DNA of 64,000 nucleotides from Xenorhabdus yunnanensis (GCF_028598805.1 NZ_JAQRFI010000001.1:124001-188000); one strand, 5' to 3'. Positions 10,132 to 20,788 are shown, counted from the first letter of the stretch. The notes: generated by a model not told the origin, from the sequence alone. Program-made: numbers and translations.

Positions 10132-10524
10132 ATGAAATATTTAAGGATATTATTCAATTCATTCATTATGGCATTGTGTATTAGTACGCCATTATCTCAT
10201 GCCGCTACAGTAAATGAATCTACTGATAAAATGGTGAAACAACCTATTGGTCAGCATAAAATCACTATTGAGAGCAGTGAGATGAAAGAGGGAGGAGAAC
10301 AAGTTTCAAGTCAGCAAATACAGGGAAAAGGAGTTCTTAATGTCAATACTGCAAATGCAGAAGAGTTGGCTAAAGAGCTCAATGGTATTGGCGCTAAAAA
10401 AGCGCAGGCGATTATTGAATATCGTGAAAAATATGGTCCTTTTACAGCTATAGAACAATTGCAAGAAGTTCAAGGCATTGGTCCTATTTTTATAGAAAAA
10501 AATCGAGATAAATTAACTTATTAA
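10132..10524 (+). CDS. ybaV: ComEA-like helix-hairpin-helix protein with signal peptide
   Basis: A 130-residue exported protein. The start chosen is the ATG at 10132 (MKYLRILFNSFIMALCIS), which gives a clear signal peptide ending near SHAA and follows GAGGG; the frame is open 108 bases further upstream but that extension is not signal-like. The C-terminal half is two helix-hairpin-helix motifs (VNTANAEELAKELNGIGAKK and LQEVQGIGP), the ComEA DNA-binding fold. Homologues help DNA uptake in competent bacteria; in enterobacteria (YbaV) the role is unproven. It lies between ppiD and fadM as in E. coli. Confidence 0.88.
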   Translation: MKYLRILFNSFIMALCISTPLSHAATVNESTDKMVKQPIGQHKITIESSEMKEGGEQVSSQQIQGKGVLNVNTANAEELAKELNGIGAKKAQAIIEYREKYGPFTAIEQLQEVQGIGPIFIEKNRDKLTY

Positions 10525-10672
10525 GTGTTAGGCCCTCTTGTGTATTCAAAGGAATTTTATCAAGAGGGCTGTGACATTGGTCAAGAATAATTCATCAAAC
10601 ACTATTGTAATTAAATTGTTTTGCTATTGTTACACCTTGTCTGGTCGGATGAGTTTAAAGGAAAAAATAGCA

Positions 10673-11065
10673 ATGAGTACGATTATCAAAGTTAGGGGTT
10701 ATCATATTGATCTTTTCCAGCATGTGAACAATGCCCGCTATTTAGAGTTTCTGGAAGCTGCCCGCTGGGATTTACTTACTGAAGATGACACGCTGGAATG
10801 GTTAAATCATAAAAATATTGGTTTTGTTGTGGTGAATATCAATATTAATTATCGTCATCCTGCTGTAATTACAGATGAACTAGAAGTGAAATCTTCTATG
10901 CAGGAATTGCGTAATAAAAGCGGCACATTTTTTCAGGAAATTGTACGTAGGAGCGATAACCAAGTGATTGCTGATGCTTTAACTACATTTGTCTGTATTG
11001 ATTTGAAAACTCAAAAGGCACTGGTTTTAGAAGGTGAATTGCGTAAAAGAATGGAAGCTTATTAA
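10673..11065 (+). CDS. fadM: Long-chain acyl-CoA thioesterase FadM
   Basis: A 130-residue hot-dog-fold thioesterase (formerly YbaW) that hydrolyses long-chain acyl-CoA such as 3,5-tetradecadienoyl-CoA formed during beta-oxidation. The start MSTIIKVRGYHIDLFQHVNNARYL was chosen at 10673 by alignment with the known protein; the catalytic-type motif HVNNARYLEFLE with its Asp/Asn region is intact. The open frame extends upstream to 10538 (and an ATG at 10649), but those residues have no family counterpart. It stands between ybaV and convergent queC. Confidence 0.9.
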   Translation: MSTIIKVRGYHIDLFQHVNNARYLEFLEAARWDLLTEDDTLEWLNHKNIGFVVVNININYRHPAVITDELEVKSSMQELRNKSGTFFQEIVRRSDNQVIADALTTFVCIDLKTQKALVLEGELRKRMEAY

Positions 11066-11226
11066 GAGCTACACAGAATAATCATACTGGATATTCTTTA
11101 AGCCATTTTTTAACAGAATGGTGTTTTTTAACAAAATAGTATTGAAGTTGTCGTGTAATATGGCAAAGGAACAAATCTAGTTAGCAAGCAGTGAAGTAAG
11201 TAATAAATGAAATAATAGCGATGAAA

Positions 11227-11249
11227 TGAGAGGTTCGACGAACCTCTCA
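11227..11249 (-). terminator. Inverted repeat between fadM and queC, possible queC terminator
   Basis: TGAGAGGTTCG and CGAACCTCTCA form an 11-bp perfect stem with a single-base centre (9 bp with a practical loop). Read on the minus strand it follows the queC stop and is followed by TTTCAT, a weak T tract, so termination is plausible but not certain. Confidence 0.55.
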
Positions 11250-11280
11250 CAGATAATGTGAATTAGATAAAACGGTGTGA

Positions 11281-11979
11281 CTAACTTAGATGTGTTTTGG
11301 ATTTCATTTCTAACATAACGGTCTGGGCATTGCTTAAATAATGATTTAATCCTTTAGCCCTGAGGTGGCAGGCAGCACATTCGCTACATCCATCACCCTG
11401 AATGCCATTATAGCAAGTGAGGGTTTGATTGCGGACAAAATCCAATTTTTGGTAATACTCTGCCAATGCCCAAGTTTCCGCTTTGTTTAACCACATTAGA
11501 GGAGTTTCGAAACGAATATCGCGAGCAATACCAAGGCTGACTGCTTTGTTGAGGGCTTTGACAAACTCATCACGGCAATCAGGGTATCCCGAAAAATCAG
11601 TTTCACAAACGCCAGTAATGACGGCTTCAGCTTCAACCTGATAGGCATAAATTGCCGCCAGAGTTAAAAATAAAATATTACGGCCAGGCACAAATGTACT
11701 CGGGAGGCCACTTTTTTCACTTTCACTGAAATCAGGTACGGGAATATTGTCTCTTGTCAAGCTGCTGATTGCGAGCTCATTCAATAAAGTAACATCAAGT
11801 ACTTTGTGGGCAGCGGCTCCCAATTCTTTGCTTATATGACAAGCTACATCAATTTCAGCACGGTGACGCTGTCCATAATCAAAGGTGACACAGTGAACTT
11901 CGTCATATTGACGGAGTGCCTGAATTAAACACGTGGTGGAATCCTGCCCACCACTGAATACAACAACGGCTCGTTTCAT
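11281..11979 (-). CDS. queC: 7-cyano-7-deazaguanine synthase QueC
   Basis: A 232-residue enzyme that converts 7-carboxy-7-deazaguanine to preQ0 with ATP and ammonia, a step of queuosine tRNA modification. The PP-loop ATP motif SGGQDSTT is at residues 9-16, and the zinc site is formed by Cys189, Cys198, Cys201 and Cys204 in the [16 protein letters not shown] region. A good ribosome site (AGGTAGG) precedes the ATG. It follows the cysteine-synthase-like gene on the same strand by 32 bases and may be cotranscribed with it. No preQ1 riboswitch was seen upstream. Confidence 0.97.
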   Translation of the reverse strand: MKRAVVVFSGGQDSTTCLIQALRQYDEVHCVTFDYGQRHRAEIDVACHISKELGAAAHKVLDVTLLNELAISSLTRDNIPVPDFSESEKSGLPSTFVPGRNILFLTLAAIYAYQVEAEAVITGVCETDFSGYPDCRDEFVKALNKAVSLGIARDIRFETPLMWLNKAETWALAEYYQKLDFVRNQTLTCYNGIQGDGCSECAACHLRAKGLNHYLSNAQTVMLEMKSKTHLS

Positions 11980-12011
11980 GATACCTACCTCTGTAAATTG
12001 AAGGAGATATG

Positions 12012-13064
12012 TTACTCATAACCGTTTAACTTGGGTAGTTGTGTTAGATACTGTGTGACATCACCGATATTATTGCGAACCCACTCTGGGTTGTAATAAG
12101 TATCAAGGTAGCGCTCTCCACTATCACAGAGTAATGTCACGATTGCCCCTTGTTGGTTGTTATCGTGCATTTGCTTGGCGAGTTGTAACACTCCCCAAAC
12201 GTTAGTTCCGGTTGATGCTCCGGTTTTTCTGCCAATTAATTTTTCAAGCCAATAAATGGTAGCAATAGTGGCAGAATCGGGAACTTGGATCATTTCATTG
12301 ATAACTGTAGGAATAAAAGAAGGTTCTACGCGTGGACGGCCAATGCCTTCTATTTTGCTGCCTGTACTTCCACAAATATCACGGCGGTTCTGATGATAGC
12401 AATCGTAGAAGACGGAGTTTTCAGGATCGACAACAATGAGTTTGGTGTTATATCCCTGATAGCGAATATAGCGACCAAGAGTTGCAGATGTACCACCGGT
12501 TCCTGCACTCATAACAATATAAGTTGGCTCAGGAAAGGGTTCTAGTTGCATCTGACGGAAAATGCTTTCTGCAATATTATTGTTTCCTCGCCAGTCAGTT
12601 GCTCGTTCAGCATAGGTAAACTGATCCATATAATGACCATTAAGCTCTTTTGCCAGACGTTCTGATTCTTGATAAATCAAGGCGGAATGTTCTACAAAAT
12701 GGCATTTACCGCCATAGAACTCAATTTCTTGAATTTTGCGCTTAGCTGTGCAGGAGGGCATTACTGCAATAAAAGGTAAACCAAGTAAGCGAGCAAAATA
12801 AGCCTCTGAAACAGCAGTACTTCCGGATGAAGCTTCAATAATAGGGGTTCCTTCCTTAATCCAACCATTAGTAAGTGCGTAAAGGAATAGGGAACGTGCA
12901 AGCCGATGTTTGAGGCTGCCTGTGGGATGAGTGCTCTCATCTTTAAGGTAGAGATGAATGCCCGGAAACATTGGGAGATTAAGGCGAATTAGGTGTGTAT
13001 CAGCACTGCGTTGATAATCAGCTTGAATAGCTTTTATGGCATTTGTAGCCCATAAAGATGACAT
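12012..13064 (-). CDS. PLP-dependent cysteine synthase family protein, probable L-cysteine desulfhydrase (Cds1-like)
   Basis: A 350-residue fold-type II PLP enzyme. Lys52 in [12 protein letters not shown] is the expected Schiff-base lysine, [12 protein letters not shown] (about 78-89) binds the substrate carboxylate, and the GTGGTSAT loop (about 188-195) binds the PLP phosphate. It differs from CysK/CysM (extra N-terminal segment, SLKHR instead of SVKDR) and resembles the group that includes the mycobacterial cysteine desulfhydrase Cds1. Its divergent neighbour is decR, whose E. coli product switches on cysteine detoxification, which supports a role in breaking down excess cysteine to sulfide, pyruvate and ammonia. 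The substrate remains inferred. Confidence 0.75.
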   Translation of the reverse strand: MSSLWATNAIKAIQADYQRSADTHLIRLNLPMFPGIHLYLKDESTHPTGSLKHRLARSLFLYALTNGWIKEGTPIIEASSGSTAVSEAYFARLLGLPFIAVMPSCTAKRKIQEIEFYGGKCHFVEHSALIYQESERLAKELNGHYMDQFTYAERATDWRGNNNIAESIFRQMQLEPFPEPTYIVMSAGTGGTSATLGRYIRYQGYNTKLIVVDPENSVFYDCYHQNRRDICGSTGSKIEGIGRPRVEPSFIPTVINEMIQVPDSATIATIYWLEKLIGRKTGASTGTNVWGVLQLAKQMHDNNQQGAIVTLLCDSGERYLDTYYNPEWVRNNIGDVTQYLTQLPKLNGYE

Positions 13065-13186
13065 AAATTGACCCTGAATAATAATACCGTAATGGCGTAT
13101 AGATTACCCTTACATTAAGAGAAATAGATTGTTATTTTTCTGCGTTTATCCGTTATATTTGGGAAATATTTCTATAGGATTTAGAT

Positions 13187-13657
13187 ATGCTAGACAAAAT
13201 AGACCGTAAGCTACTGGAACTGCTTCAACAGGACTGTAGTCTATCACTGAATGCACTGGCTGAAGCTGTTAATTTGACTTCGACACCTTGCTGGAAACGC
13301 CTCAGACGACTTGAGGATGAAGGTTATATTGTCGGAAAAGTTGCATTGTTAAATGGGGTAAAACTCGGCTTGGGGCTGACAGTGATAGTAATGATTAAAA
13401 CTCAGCAACACAGCAGTGAATGGTATGAACAGTTTGTCACTTTTATAAAAGAGATGCCAGAAGTCTTAACATTTTATCGAATGGCTGGTGAATATGATTA
13501 CCTATTGCATGTAGAAGTTATTGATATGAAAAGTTATGATCGTTTCTATAAACGCATGGTTAATGGGGTTTCTGGTTTGATTGATGTCACCTCTAACTTT
13601 GCAATGGAAAAGATAAAATATACAACGGCGCTGCCAATACCAGACTCAGTAATATAA
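13187..13657 (+). CDS. decR: Lrp/AsnC family cysteine-responsive regulator DecR
   Basis: A 156-residue regulator. The N-terminal helix-turn-helix ([15 protein letters not shown] then [20 protein letters not shown]) is followed by the RAM effector-binding domain. It is very similar to E. coli DecR (YbaO), which activates cysteine desulfidase genes when cysteine is high. It is transcribed away from the cysteine-desulfhydrase-like gene across a 122-base gap, so that gene is a natural target. mdlA follows on the same strand after 58 bases, as in E. coli; ybaE and cof, found in this interval in E. coli, are absent. Confidence 0.92.
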   Translation: MLDKIDRKLLELLQQDCSLSLNALAEAVNLTSTPCWKRLRRLEDEGYIVGKVALLNGVKLGLGLTVIVMIKTQQHSSEWYEQFVTFIKEMPEVLTFYRMAGEYDYLLHVEVIDMKSYDRFYKRMVNGVSGLIDVTSNFAMEKIKYTTALPIPDSVI

Positions 13658-13715
13658 AGATCCTTTTTGATCGGTAGGCGCTAACTCTTTCATTTTTTAC
13701 CTCGGGAATAGGCGT

Positions 13716-15464
13716 GTGAGATTATTTTCACAATTAAGCTGGTATTTTATTAGTGAATGGCGGCGCTATTTGGGAGCTGTTATTTTTCTCATCATGATTG
13801 CGGTGCTGCAGCTCATTCCTCCCCGTTTGGTTGGAGTTATTGTTGATGGCATTAGCTCAAAAACGATGACATCCCGTCAGCTATTAATGTGGCTAGGGAT
13901 AATGCTGCTTATTGCTTTGGCAATATATGGCCTGCGATATGTTTGGCGTGTATGGTTGTTCGGTGCTTCTTATCGGCTGGCTGTTAAATTGCGTAGTGAT
14001 TTCTATTTGCGTCTGAGTAGTCAGAATCCTGAGTTTTATTTGCGCCATAGAACAGGCGATCTTATGGCTCGCGCAACAAATGATGTTGACAGAGTTGTTT
14101 TTGCTGCTGGTGAGGGAGTACTGACTCTAGTTGATGCTTTAGTCATGGGGTGTGCTGTCCTAATTGTAATGAGTGTGCAGATCAGTTGGCAATTAACATT
14201 GTTATCACTGTTGCCTATGCCGATTATGGCCTTAGCAATTAAACATTATGGTAATCAGCTTCATCACCGTTTTAAATCTGCGCAAGGTGCATTTTCTGTC
14301 CTGAATAACCATGCACAGGAAAGTTTGACTAGTATCCGTATGATAAAAGCGTTTGGACTGGAGAAGCTGCAATCCAATCAGTTTGAAGAAGTTGCCATTA
14401 ATGCTGGGCGTAAAAATATGCATGTTGCACGTGTAGATGCACGTTTTGATCCTACCATTTTCGTTACTATCGCTGTTGCAAACCTCTTGGCTGTAGGAGG
14501 AGGCAGTTGGATGGTGGTGAATGGTTCCATGACTCTGGGTGAACTGACCAGTTTTGTGATGTATCTGGGATTGATGATCTGGCCAATGCTGGCATTGGCA
14601 TGGATGTTTAACATTGTTGAAAGAGGAAGCGCCGCTTATACACGTATCCGTAGTTTGTTGCAGGAACCACTGGTAACCGAAGACGGTGCGCTGTCCTTAT
14701 CTTCAGGTCGGGGGAGCTTGCAGGCAAATATCAACAGATTTACCTACCCCAGAAATGATAAGCCTATTTTGGAAGGTATCCACTTCCAGTTGGAACCAGG
14801 GCAGTTATTGGGGCTTTGTGGGCCTACGGGTACAGGGAAAAGTACTTTATTGGCTTTGTTGCAACGGCAGTTTGATGTAACCGATGGAGATATTCTTTTC
14901 CAGTCAAAAAATATTTCTACTCTCCGAATGGAAGAATGGCGTGCTCGATTAGCTATTGTCAACCAAACACCTTTTCTGTTTTCGGATACGGTTGTAGGTA
15001 ATATTGCGTTAGGACGGCCTGATGCAACTCAAGAGCAAATAGAAGAGGTCGCTCGCCTAGCAAGTGTACATGATGATATTTTGCGACTGCCTCAGGGATA
15101 TCAAACGGAAGTGGGAGAACGTGGAGTGATGCTTTCTGGTGGGCAAAAACAGCGTATATCCATTGCCAGGGCTTTGCTGTTAGATACGGAGATTTTAATC
15201 CTTGATGATGCTCTGTCAGCCGTTGATGGGCACACAGAACACCAGATTATGAAAAATCTCAGCCAATGGCGGCAACAGCGTACCATTATTATCAGTGCGC
15301 ACCGACTGTCGGCATTAACGGAAGCAGATAATATTTTGGTTATGCAGCATGGTACGATTGCACAGCAGGGTCAGCATAAGCAGCTTATCGCTCAGTTTGG
15401 TTGGTATTCCGATATGTATCATTACCAACAACTAGAAGCTGCATTGGATGGTGACAATGACTAA
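13716..15464 (+). CDS. mdlA: ABC exporter half-transporter MdlA (SmdA)
   Basis: A 582-residue half-ABC exporter with an N-terminal six-helix membrane domain (about 15-310) and a C-terminal ATPase: Walker [10 protein letters not shown] near 369-377, signature LSGGQKQR and Walker [13 protein letters not shown]. The aspartate where many transporters have the catalytic glutamate (LDDA) suggests that this subunit holds the degenerate site of a heterodimer with MdlB, which keeps LDEA. The start is the GTG at 13716. The export substrate is not established; the genes are multidrug-resistance-like. The stop overlaps the mdlB start. Confidence 0.94.
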   Translation: MRLFSQLSWYFISEWRRYLGAVIFLIMIAVLQLIPPRLVGVIVDGISSKTMTSRQLLMWLGIMLLIALAIYGLRYVWRVWLFGASYRLAVKLRSDFYLRLSSQNPEFYLRHRTGDLMARATNDVDRVVFAAGEGVLTLVDALVMGCAVLIVMSVQISWQLTLLSLLPMPIMALAIKHYGNQLHHRFKSAQGAFSVLNNHAQESLTSIRMIKAFGLEKLQSNQFEEVAINAGRKNMHVARVDARFDPTIFVTIAVANLLAVGGGSWMVVNGSMTLGELTSFVMYLGLMIWPMLALAWMFNIVERGSAAYTRIRSLLQEPLVTEDGALSLSSGRGSLQANINRFTYPRNDKPILEGIHFQLEPGQLLGLCGPTGTGKSTLLALLQRQFDVTDGDILFQSKNISTLRMEEWRARLAIVNQTPFLFSDTVVGNIALGRPDATQEQIEEVARLASVHDDILRLPQGYQTEVGERGVMLSGGQKQRISIARALLLDTEILILDDALSAVDGHTEHQIMKNLSQWRQQRTIIISAHRLSALTEADNILVMQHGTIAQQGQHKQLIAQFGWYSDMYHYQQLEAALDGDND

Positions 15465-17226
15465 AATTCATATGCGTAAGCTATGGCCATCATTAAAGCG
15501 CCTGCTCTCTTACAGTAAAAATTACCGCAAGCCGATGTTAATTGCTGTATTGATGTTATGGATTGCTGCACTGGCAGAAGTGAGTGGACCTCTGCTTGTG
15601 AGTTATTTTATCGATAATATGGTAGCAACAGGGAACTTACCGCTTGATGTTGTCGGTGGGCTTGCCGCAACCTTCTTGATTTTGCAGTTTATTTCTGCTG
15701 CTTTACACTATTATCAAACGTTATTTTTTAATCAGGCATCTGTGGGAGTGGTGCAGAAGCTTCGTACTGATGTAATGAATTCAGCATTACGTCAGCCATT
15801 AAGTGCTTTTGATAATCAGCCAGTTGGACAACTGATATCCCGTGTAACAAATGATACTGAGGTAATTAAGGATCTGTTTGTTAATGTGATCCCGACAGTG
15901 TTTCGTTGTGTTGCACTGATTGGAGCTATGCTGATAGCCATGTTTGTTTTGAATTGGCGCATGGCATGTGTTGCGATCATGATATTTCCTGCGGTCTTAC
16001 TTGTAATGGTGATTTATCAGCGTTTCAGCATCCCAATAGTCAGGCGGGTTCGTGGCTACCTGGCTGACATTAATGATGGCTTTAATGAAGCCATTAATGG
16101 AATGACTGTGATTCAGCAGTTTCGTCAGCAAGCTCGTTTTGGTGAGAAAATGTTGGCTACCAACCGAGCACATTATCAGGCTCGCATGCAGGCTTTAAGG
16201 TTAGATGGCATCTTGTTGAGACCATTATTAAGCTTTTTTTCCGCCGCAATATTGTGTGGTTTACTTTTATTATTTGGGATCAAAGGCACTGGGATTATTG
16301 GTGTTGGTGTACTGTATGCCTTTATTAACTATCTTGGGCGGTTGAATGAACCACTGATTGAATTGACCGCACAGCAATCAGTGTTTCAGCAAGCAGTGGT
16401 TTCAGGGGAACGAGTTTTCGAACTTATGGATAGCCCGCAGCAGCAATATGGTGATGATTTGCGAGCGCTAGAGAGTGGCAGAATTGACATTGAAAACTTA
16501 AATTTTGCCTACCGTAGTGACAAACTTGTCTTGAATGATATCAACCTGCATGTTCCTCCACATGGGTTTGTGGCTTTGGTTGGGCATACAGGGAGTGGGA
16601 AAAGCACTCTGGTCAATTTGATTATGGGATACTATCCGTGGCAAGACGGTGAGATTTATCTTGATGGACGCCCAGTGTCTTCGCTTTCTCATACAGTCCT
16701 GCGTAATGGGGTGGCAATGGTGCAGCAAGATCCTGTTGTGCTGGCTGCTTCATTCCTCAACAATATCACACTAGGGCGGGATATCAGTGATGAGAAAATA
16801 TGGGAAGTGCTGGAATTGGTTCAATTAGCTGACTTTGTCCGTAATTTACCAGATGGTTTGAATTCCGTTTTAGGAGAACAAGGAAATACATTGTCCGCGG
16901 GTCAAAAACAGCTTTTGGCAATGGCTAGAGTTTTAGTGCAAACGCCACAGATTCTTATTTTGGATGAGGCAACTGCGAATATTGATTCAGGAACAGAACA
17001 ATCAGTACAGAAAGCGCTGGGAATGATCCGTAAACAGACAACATTGGTGGTGATTGCCCATCGTCTTTCAACCGTTATCGAGGCTGATTCCATATTAGTG
17101 CTGCATCGTGGTGCAATTGTTGAACAAGGGCAGCATCAACAGCTACTGGAAAAGCGTGGGCGCTATTATCAAATGTACCAACTCCAGCAAGTTGGCGAAA
17201 CTTTGAATGAACCAGTGCACATTTAG
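15457..17226 (+). CDS. mdlB: ABC exporter half-transporter MdlB (SmdB)
   Basis: A 589-residue partner of MdlA: six membrane helices (about 20-310), Walker [10 protein letters not shown], signature LSAGQKQL and Walker [18 protein letters not shown] with the catalytic glutamate. It overlaps the last bases of mdlA, so translation is probably coupled. The exact start is unsure: ATG codons at 15448, 15457 and 15472 are all possible; 15472 ([12 protein letters not shown]) lines up best with E. coli, while 15457 is the first ATG that does not need extra non-family residues before it. The 3' end carries an NtrC-like site that serves the next operon. Confidence 0.93.
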   Translation: MTKIHMRKLWPSLKRLLSYSKNYRKPMLIAVLMLWIAALAEVSGPLLVSYFIDNMVATGNLPLDVVGGLAATFLILQFISAALHYYQTLFFNQASVGVVQKLRTDVMNSALRQPLSAFDNQPVGQLISRVTNDTEVIKDLFVNVIPTVFRCVALIGAMLIAMFVLNWRMACVAIMIFPAVLLVMVIYQRFSIPIVRRVRGYLADINDGFNEAINGMTVIQQFRQQARFGEKMLATNRAHYQARMQALRLDGILLRPLLSFFSAAILCGLLLLFGIKGTGIIGVGVLYAFINYLGRLNEPLIELTAQQSVFQQAVVSGERVFELMDSPQQQYGDDLRALESGRIDIENLNFAYRSDKLVLNDINLHVPPHGFVALVGHTGSGKSTLVNLIMGYYPWQDGEIYLDGRPVSSLSHTVLRNGVAMVQQDPVVLAASFLNNITLGRDISDEKIWEVLELVQLADFVRNLPDGLNSVLGEQGNTLSAGQKQLLAMARVLVQTPQILILDEATANIDSGTEQSVQKALGMIRKQTTLVVIAHRLSTVIEADSILVLHRGAIVEQGQHQQLLEKRGRYYQMYQLQQVGETLNEPVHI

Positions 17227-17232
17227 TGTGCA
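17216..17232. promoter_or_regulatory. NtrC-like enhancer site for glnK-amtB, over the mdlB stop
   Basis: TGCAC, 7 bases, GTGCA is a perfect palindrome with the 17-bp spacing of NtrC sites (TGCACC-N5-GGTGCA). It lies about 105 bases upstream of the sigma-54 promoter and spans the mdlB stop codon. Confidence 0.7.
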
Positions 17233-17336
17233 TTTTAGTATGTATATGGGGGGCAGATGTGTTTTCTGCTCCTTTTTTATCCCTTCTTTAGAAATATTTT
17301 TCGATAATAAATTGATTACATTTCATTTTTAACTTC

Positions 17337-17352
17337 TGGCATATCCCTTGCA
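17337..17352 (+). promoter_or_regulatory. Sigma-54 promoter of glnK-amtB
   Basis: TGGCAT-ATCCC-TTGCA has the invariant GG (17338-17339) and GC (17350-17351) separated by exactly 10 bases, the -24/-12 layout. It is 41 bases upstream of the glnK ATG. With the NtrC-like site this explains nitrogen-starvation control. Confidence 0.88.
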
Positions 17353-17393
17353 ATTATTCCCTTGTGCCAACGAGGCAAACAAGCGGGGGATAT

Positions 17394-17732
17394 ATGAAGT
17401 TAATCACTATCATCATAAAGCCATTTAAGCTGGAAGAAGTGCGGGAGGCTCTTGCTGATATAGGTATACAAGGTATGACTATAACAGAAGTAAAGGGCTT
17501 TGGACGTCAAAAAGGCCATTCCGAACTTTATCGGGGTGCTGAATACAACGTTAATTTTTTGCCCAAAGTTAAGATTGATATTGCTACCAGTGATGAGCGA
17601 GTTGAAGAAATTATCCATATTGTTCAACAGACTGCTTTCACAGGGAAGATGGGGGATGGAAAAATATTTCTCTTTGAATTACAGCATGTTGTCCGGATCA
17701 GGACGGGCGAAATAAATGATTTAGCACTATAA
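17394..17732 (+). CDS. glnK: Nitrogen regulatory PII protein GlnK
   Basis: A 112-residue trimeric PII signal protein. It senses ATP/ADP and 2-oxoglutarate and blocks the ammonium channel AmtB when nitrogen is plentiful. The T-loop tyrosine that is uridylylated by GlnD is Tyr51 (ELYRGAEYNVNF), and the C-terminal nucleotide-binding segment GDGKIF is present. The ATG at 17394 follows GGGGGA and gives exactly the family length; the open frame from 17364 is only leader. amtB follows after 15 bases. Confidence 0.97.
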   Translation: MKLITIIIKPFKLEEVREALADIGIQGMTITEVKGFGRQKGHSELYRGAEYNVNFLPKVKIDIATSDERVEEIIHIVQQTAFTGKMGDGKIFLFELQHVVRIRTGEINDLAL

Positions 17733-17747
17733 ATGGAGGAATGAAAA

Positions 17748-19028
17748 ATGAATAAAAAATTTTTATCTATGGCGTTTATTGCGACCAGTTTTCCTTCATT
17801 TGCTTTTGCTACGGAAAACAAGCTCGATAAAGCAGATACGGTATTCATGTTGATAAATACGGTACTTGTACTTTTTATGACTATACCCGGTATTGCCTTG
17901 TTTTATGGGGGCTTACTACGCCGCAAAAATGTTTTGTCACTGATGTCACAGGTTATTGTCAGCTTTTCATTGGTTTGTGTGCTCTGGGTTATTTACGGGT
18001 ATAGCATGACTTTTGGAATAGGTAATTCTTTTTGGGGTGGCTTTGATCAGGTCATGTTGAAAAATATATCTATAAATGATCTAAATGGTGGTTTTTATCA
18101 GTTGATTCATGTTGTTTTCCAAGGTGCATTTGCGTGTATTACTGTTGCTTTGGTTGTAGGGGCTTTATGTGAAAGAGTTCGTTTTTCAGCCTTGCTGATT
18201 TTTAGTGCATTGTGGTTGACAGCATCCTATATTCCCATGGCCCATATGGTGTGGGGAGGTGGTTGGCTTGCTAAGGATGGAGCTTTGGATTTTGCTGGTG
18301 GGACTGTTGTTCACATCAATGCGGCAGTAGCAGGGCTAGTTGGTGCTTACTTACTTGGAAAGCGTTCAGGCTTTGGGCGGGAAGCATTTAAACCTCATGA
18401 CTTATCGATGACTTTTATTGGAACAGCGATCCTTTACATTGGTTGGTTTGGCTTTAATGTGGGATCTGCGGGAACAGTGAATGGTGTCTCAGCATTAGCT
18501 CTAGTGAATACGGTGGTAGCAACGGCAGGAGCGGTATTGTCATGGGTTTTCTCTGAGTGGTTGTTTCGCCAGAAACCTTCGCTTTTAGGGGCATGTTCCG
18601 GATGTATTTCTGGTTTAGTGGTCATTACGCCTGCTGCTGCAACAGTTGGAATTGGTGGAGCATTGGTAATGGGGCTGATTGCAGGCATTACAGGCTTATG
18701 GGGTGTGGTCATATTGAAGAAATGGTTGCGTGTTGATGATGTTTGTGATGTTTTCGGGATACACGGAGTATGCGGCATCGTTGGTTGTGTGTTGACTAGT
18801 ATTTTTACTTCATCCACTTTAGGTGGAACAGGCTTTCCCGAAGGAATGACAATGCTAAGACAGTTTGGCATTCAGGTTATTAGTATATTGGTCTGTATAG
18901 CTTGGTCATCAATAGCGGCTTATATTTCATTTAAGATCGCGGATAAATTGGTTGGGTTACGCATTAGTATTGAAGCAGAAAGGGAAGGACTTGATATTAC
19001 TTCACATGGTGAAAGCGCTTATAACTAA
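17748..19028 (+). CDS. amtB: Ammonium channel AmtB
   Basis: A 426-residue trimeric ammonia/ammonium channel with an N-terminal signal peptide (about 22 residues, ending near FAFA) and eleven membrane helices. The twin-histidine pore is visible in FAGGTVVHINAA and FGIHGVCGIVG, and the C-terminal tail ends EREGLDITSHGESAYN, the part that helps GlnK docking. It forms the standard glnK-amtB operon under the sigma-54 promoter, bringing in ammonium when nitrogen is low. A convergent tesB lies downstream; I see no convincing T-tailed terminator between them. Confidence 0.97.
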   Translation: MNKKFLSMAFIATSFPSFAFATENKLDKADTVFMLINTVLVLFMTIPGIALFYGGLLRRKNVLSLMSQVIVSFSLVCVLWVIYGYSMTFGIGNSFWGGFDQVMLKNISINDLNGGFYQLIHVVFQGAFACITVALVVGALCERVRFSALLIFSALWLTASYIPMAHMVWGGGWLAKDGALDFAGGTVVHINAAVAGLVGAYLLGKRSGFGREAFKPHDLSMTFIGTAILYIGWFGFNVGSAGTVNGVSALALVNTVVATAGAVLSWVFSEWLFRQKPSLLGACSGCISGLVVITPAAATVGIGGALVMGLIAGITGLWGVVILKKWLRVDDVCDVFGIHGVCGIVGCVLTSIFTSSTLGGTGFPEGMTMLRQFGIQVISILVCIAWSSIAAYISFKIADKLVGLRISIEAEREGLDITSHGESAYN

Positions 19029-19180
19029 GCATTTTTACTTGTTTGAAAATAGGCGTGCCGTGCCGTATTAACAGAAAGGTCAGTAATAAAAATTCTAGTA
19101 ACAAAAAATCAGTAATGGGATAACAGTAAGAGAGTTGTTCTGATTTCTGTTATTACGGCATACGGTATTGATTCAATTCA

Positions 19181-20038
19181 TTATAGCTTTCGGATTACTC
19201 CCTCCTGAACAGCAGAAGCGATAAGCACACCTGAACGGTTATAGATATACCCACGAACAAAACCACGGGCACCTGATGCTGATGGACTTTCGATTGAATA
19301 AAGTAACCAATCATCCATACTAAAAGGGCGGTGATACCACATTGAGTGGTCAATTGTGGCTATTTGCATATTTTTTTCCATAAACTCTTCTACACCATGA
19401 GGCTGTAATGCTGTGGGTAGAAAATTGAAATCTGATGCATAGCCCAGCAAACAATGATGAATGAATGGATCTTCTGGCATTTTTCCATTGCTACGGAACC
19501 AAACATAACGCACGGGGACTTGGGATGAATGATTGGGTAGCTTTTGAAGGGGAACAAGCCTCATTTCCAACGGTGCTACGGAAAAAGTTTTTTTTAATTG
19601 AGTAGAGAGTGAGTTAGCCATTTTTTTCACAATTTCCTCTTGGGACTCTAACTCTTCGGGAGGGGGGATCAGAGGCATGGTATTTTGGTGTTTAAAACTT
19701 ACTTCATGCCCTTGAAAGGAAGCCGTCATATAAAAAATAGGACGACCATTTTGTATTGCGCTGACACGGCGGGCACTGAAACTTTTTCCATCACGTAATA
19801 TTTCAACATCATATACAATGGGTTTATGGCTATCACCTGGGCGTAGAAAATAGCTATGGAAAGAGTGAATCATTCTATCATTCGCGACGGTTTGTTTTGC
19901 TGCATATAGAGCTTGACCTATTACTTGTCCGCCGAAAACCTGAGGAAATCCTAAGTCTTCACTTTGTCCTCGGTAAATTCCTTCTTCTATTTTTTCTAGG
20001 TGTATCAAGTTAATTAAGTATTGTAATGCTTGGCTCAT
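19181..20038 (-). CDS. tesB: Acyl-CoA thioesterase II TesB
   Basis: A 285-residue double hot-dog thioesterase that hydrolyses medium and long acyl-CoA. The N-terminal repeat has [17 protein letters not shown] and [12 protein letters not shown], the C-terminal repeat [18 protein letters not shown] with the catalytic-type aspartate, and [14 protein letters not shown]. Length equals E. coli TesB (286). It is convergent with amtB. In E. coli the next genes are ybaY and ybaZ; here a gene-poor spacer leads directly to ffs. Confidence 0.95.
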   Translation of the reverse strand: MSQALQYLINLIHLEKIEEGIYRGQSEDLGFPQVFGGQVIGQALYAAKQTVANDRMIHSFHSYFLRPGDSHKPIVYDVEILRDGKSFSARRVSAIQNGRPIFYMTASFQGHEVSFKHQNTMPLIPPPEELESQEEIVKKMANSLSTQLKKTFSVAPLEMRLVPLQKLPNHSSQVPVRYVWFRSNGKMPEDPFIHHCLLGYASDFNFLPTALQPHGVEEFMEKNMQIATIDHSMWYHRPFSMDDWLLYSIESPSASGARGFVRGYIYNRSGVLIASAVQEGVIRKL

Positions 20039-20675
20039 AACATGCCTTTAGTGTTTAAAAGCGTTTGAAAAGTATAGACGAAAGATTATGGATAATAAGT
20101 TTTTTATTTAATCGAAAGTAAATGGGGGCATTGTAAATGAAATTATCCTTGTGTTTTTATTTTAGATGTGAATTATTACTGTTAATTTTATCAATGCTTA
20201 TCAAATAATGCGAATGTATTGTTTTGGCAGTTTGTGTGTTGATTTATATGGTTATTTTTTCTTTTAAGTAATAGAAAATAGGGAAGCGGATATTTGGCTT
20301 GGTTATGGCACTGAAATTATGTGATATTTATATGATAAAACAATAATTCATTAATATTATTAAATATATTTATTGTTGCATTTGTTTGCTGTATGTTATG
20401 CCCTCTCGTCTACTATGGGCTATTAACTTGGAAAAGTTGAAGAGAATTTCAGGTGTAAAAAAATGCTAAATGTATTTCACTAAGCAAAATCATTAAATAG
20501 TAGAATGAAGAAAGATCAGGTAGTAGATGTAGAAATTTTCAGTGCCAAGATTTTGGTTTTGATGGTTTTTACAACGTTACGATTAATAAATCAGCATTCA
20601 AATGCTGTTCCCTTGCTATTTCATAATGTTTGAAAGATAATGACCACCGCTTCGAAATTTGAAGCTAATGTCAAT
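20039..20675. other. Gene-poor AT-rich spacer between tesB and ffs
   Basis: About 640 bases with no convincing gene. A 42-codon open frame at 20505-20633 (start MKKDQVVDVEIF) lacks a ribosome site and a recognisable family. A short inverted repeat AGCATT/AATGCT lies near 20593-20606. In E. coli ybaY and ybaZ occupy this interval, so they are lost or elsewhere; no remnant could be recognised. Promoters for tesB (leftward) and ffs (rightward) must lie here, but I could not place them with confidence. Confidence 0.6.
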
Positions 20676-20788
20676 GGGGGCTCTGTTGGTTCTCCCGCAA
20701 CACTAACTTGTTAACTTGGTCAGGTCTGGAAAGAAGCAGCCATAGCAAGGGATGTGTGTGCCGGGATGTCGCTGGCAGAGCCCTCACC
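20676..20788 (+). ncRNA. ffs: Signal recognition particle 4.5S RNA
   Basis: About 113 bases beginning GGGGGCTCTGTTGGTTCTCCC and ending GGCAGAGCCCTCACC, nearly the same as E. coli 4.5S RNA at both ends, which pair to form the long hairpin. The conserved Ffh-binding tip is intact: GGTCAGGTCTGGAAAGAAGCAGCC, with the symmetric and asymmetric loops. With Ffh it targets nascent inner-membrane proteins to FtsY and the translocon. Ends are placed by similarity and may be off by a base or two. Confidence 0.95.

Noticed and set aside
14686..14880. Short alternative-frame open frames inside mdlA, dnaX, htpG, acrB and other long genes
   Set aside because: They lie wholly inside well-supported genes in other frames and have no ribosome sites or family features.
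20505..20633. 42-codon open frame upstream of ffs (MKKDQVVDVEIF...)
   Set aside because: No ribosome site, no recognisable family and surrounded by AT-rich non-coding DNA; could be chance.
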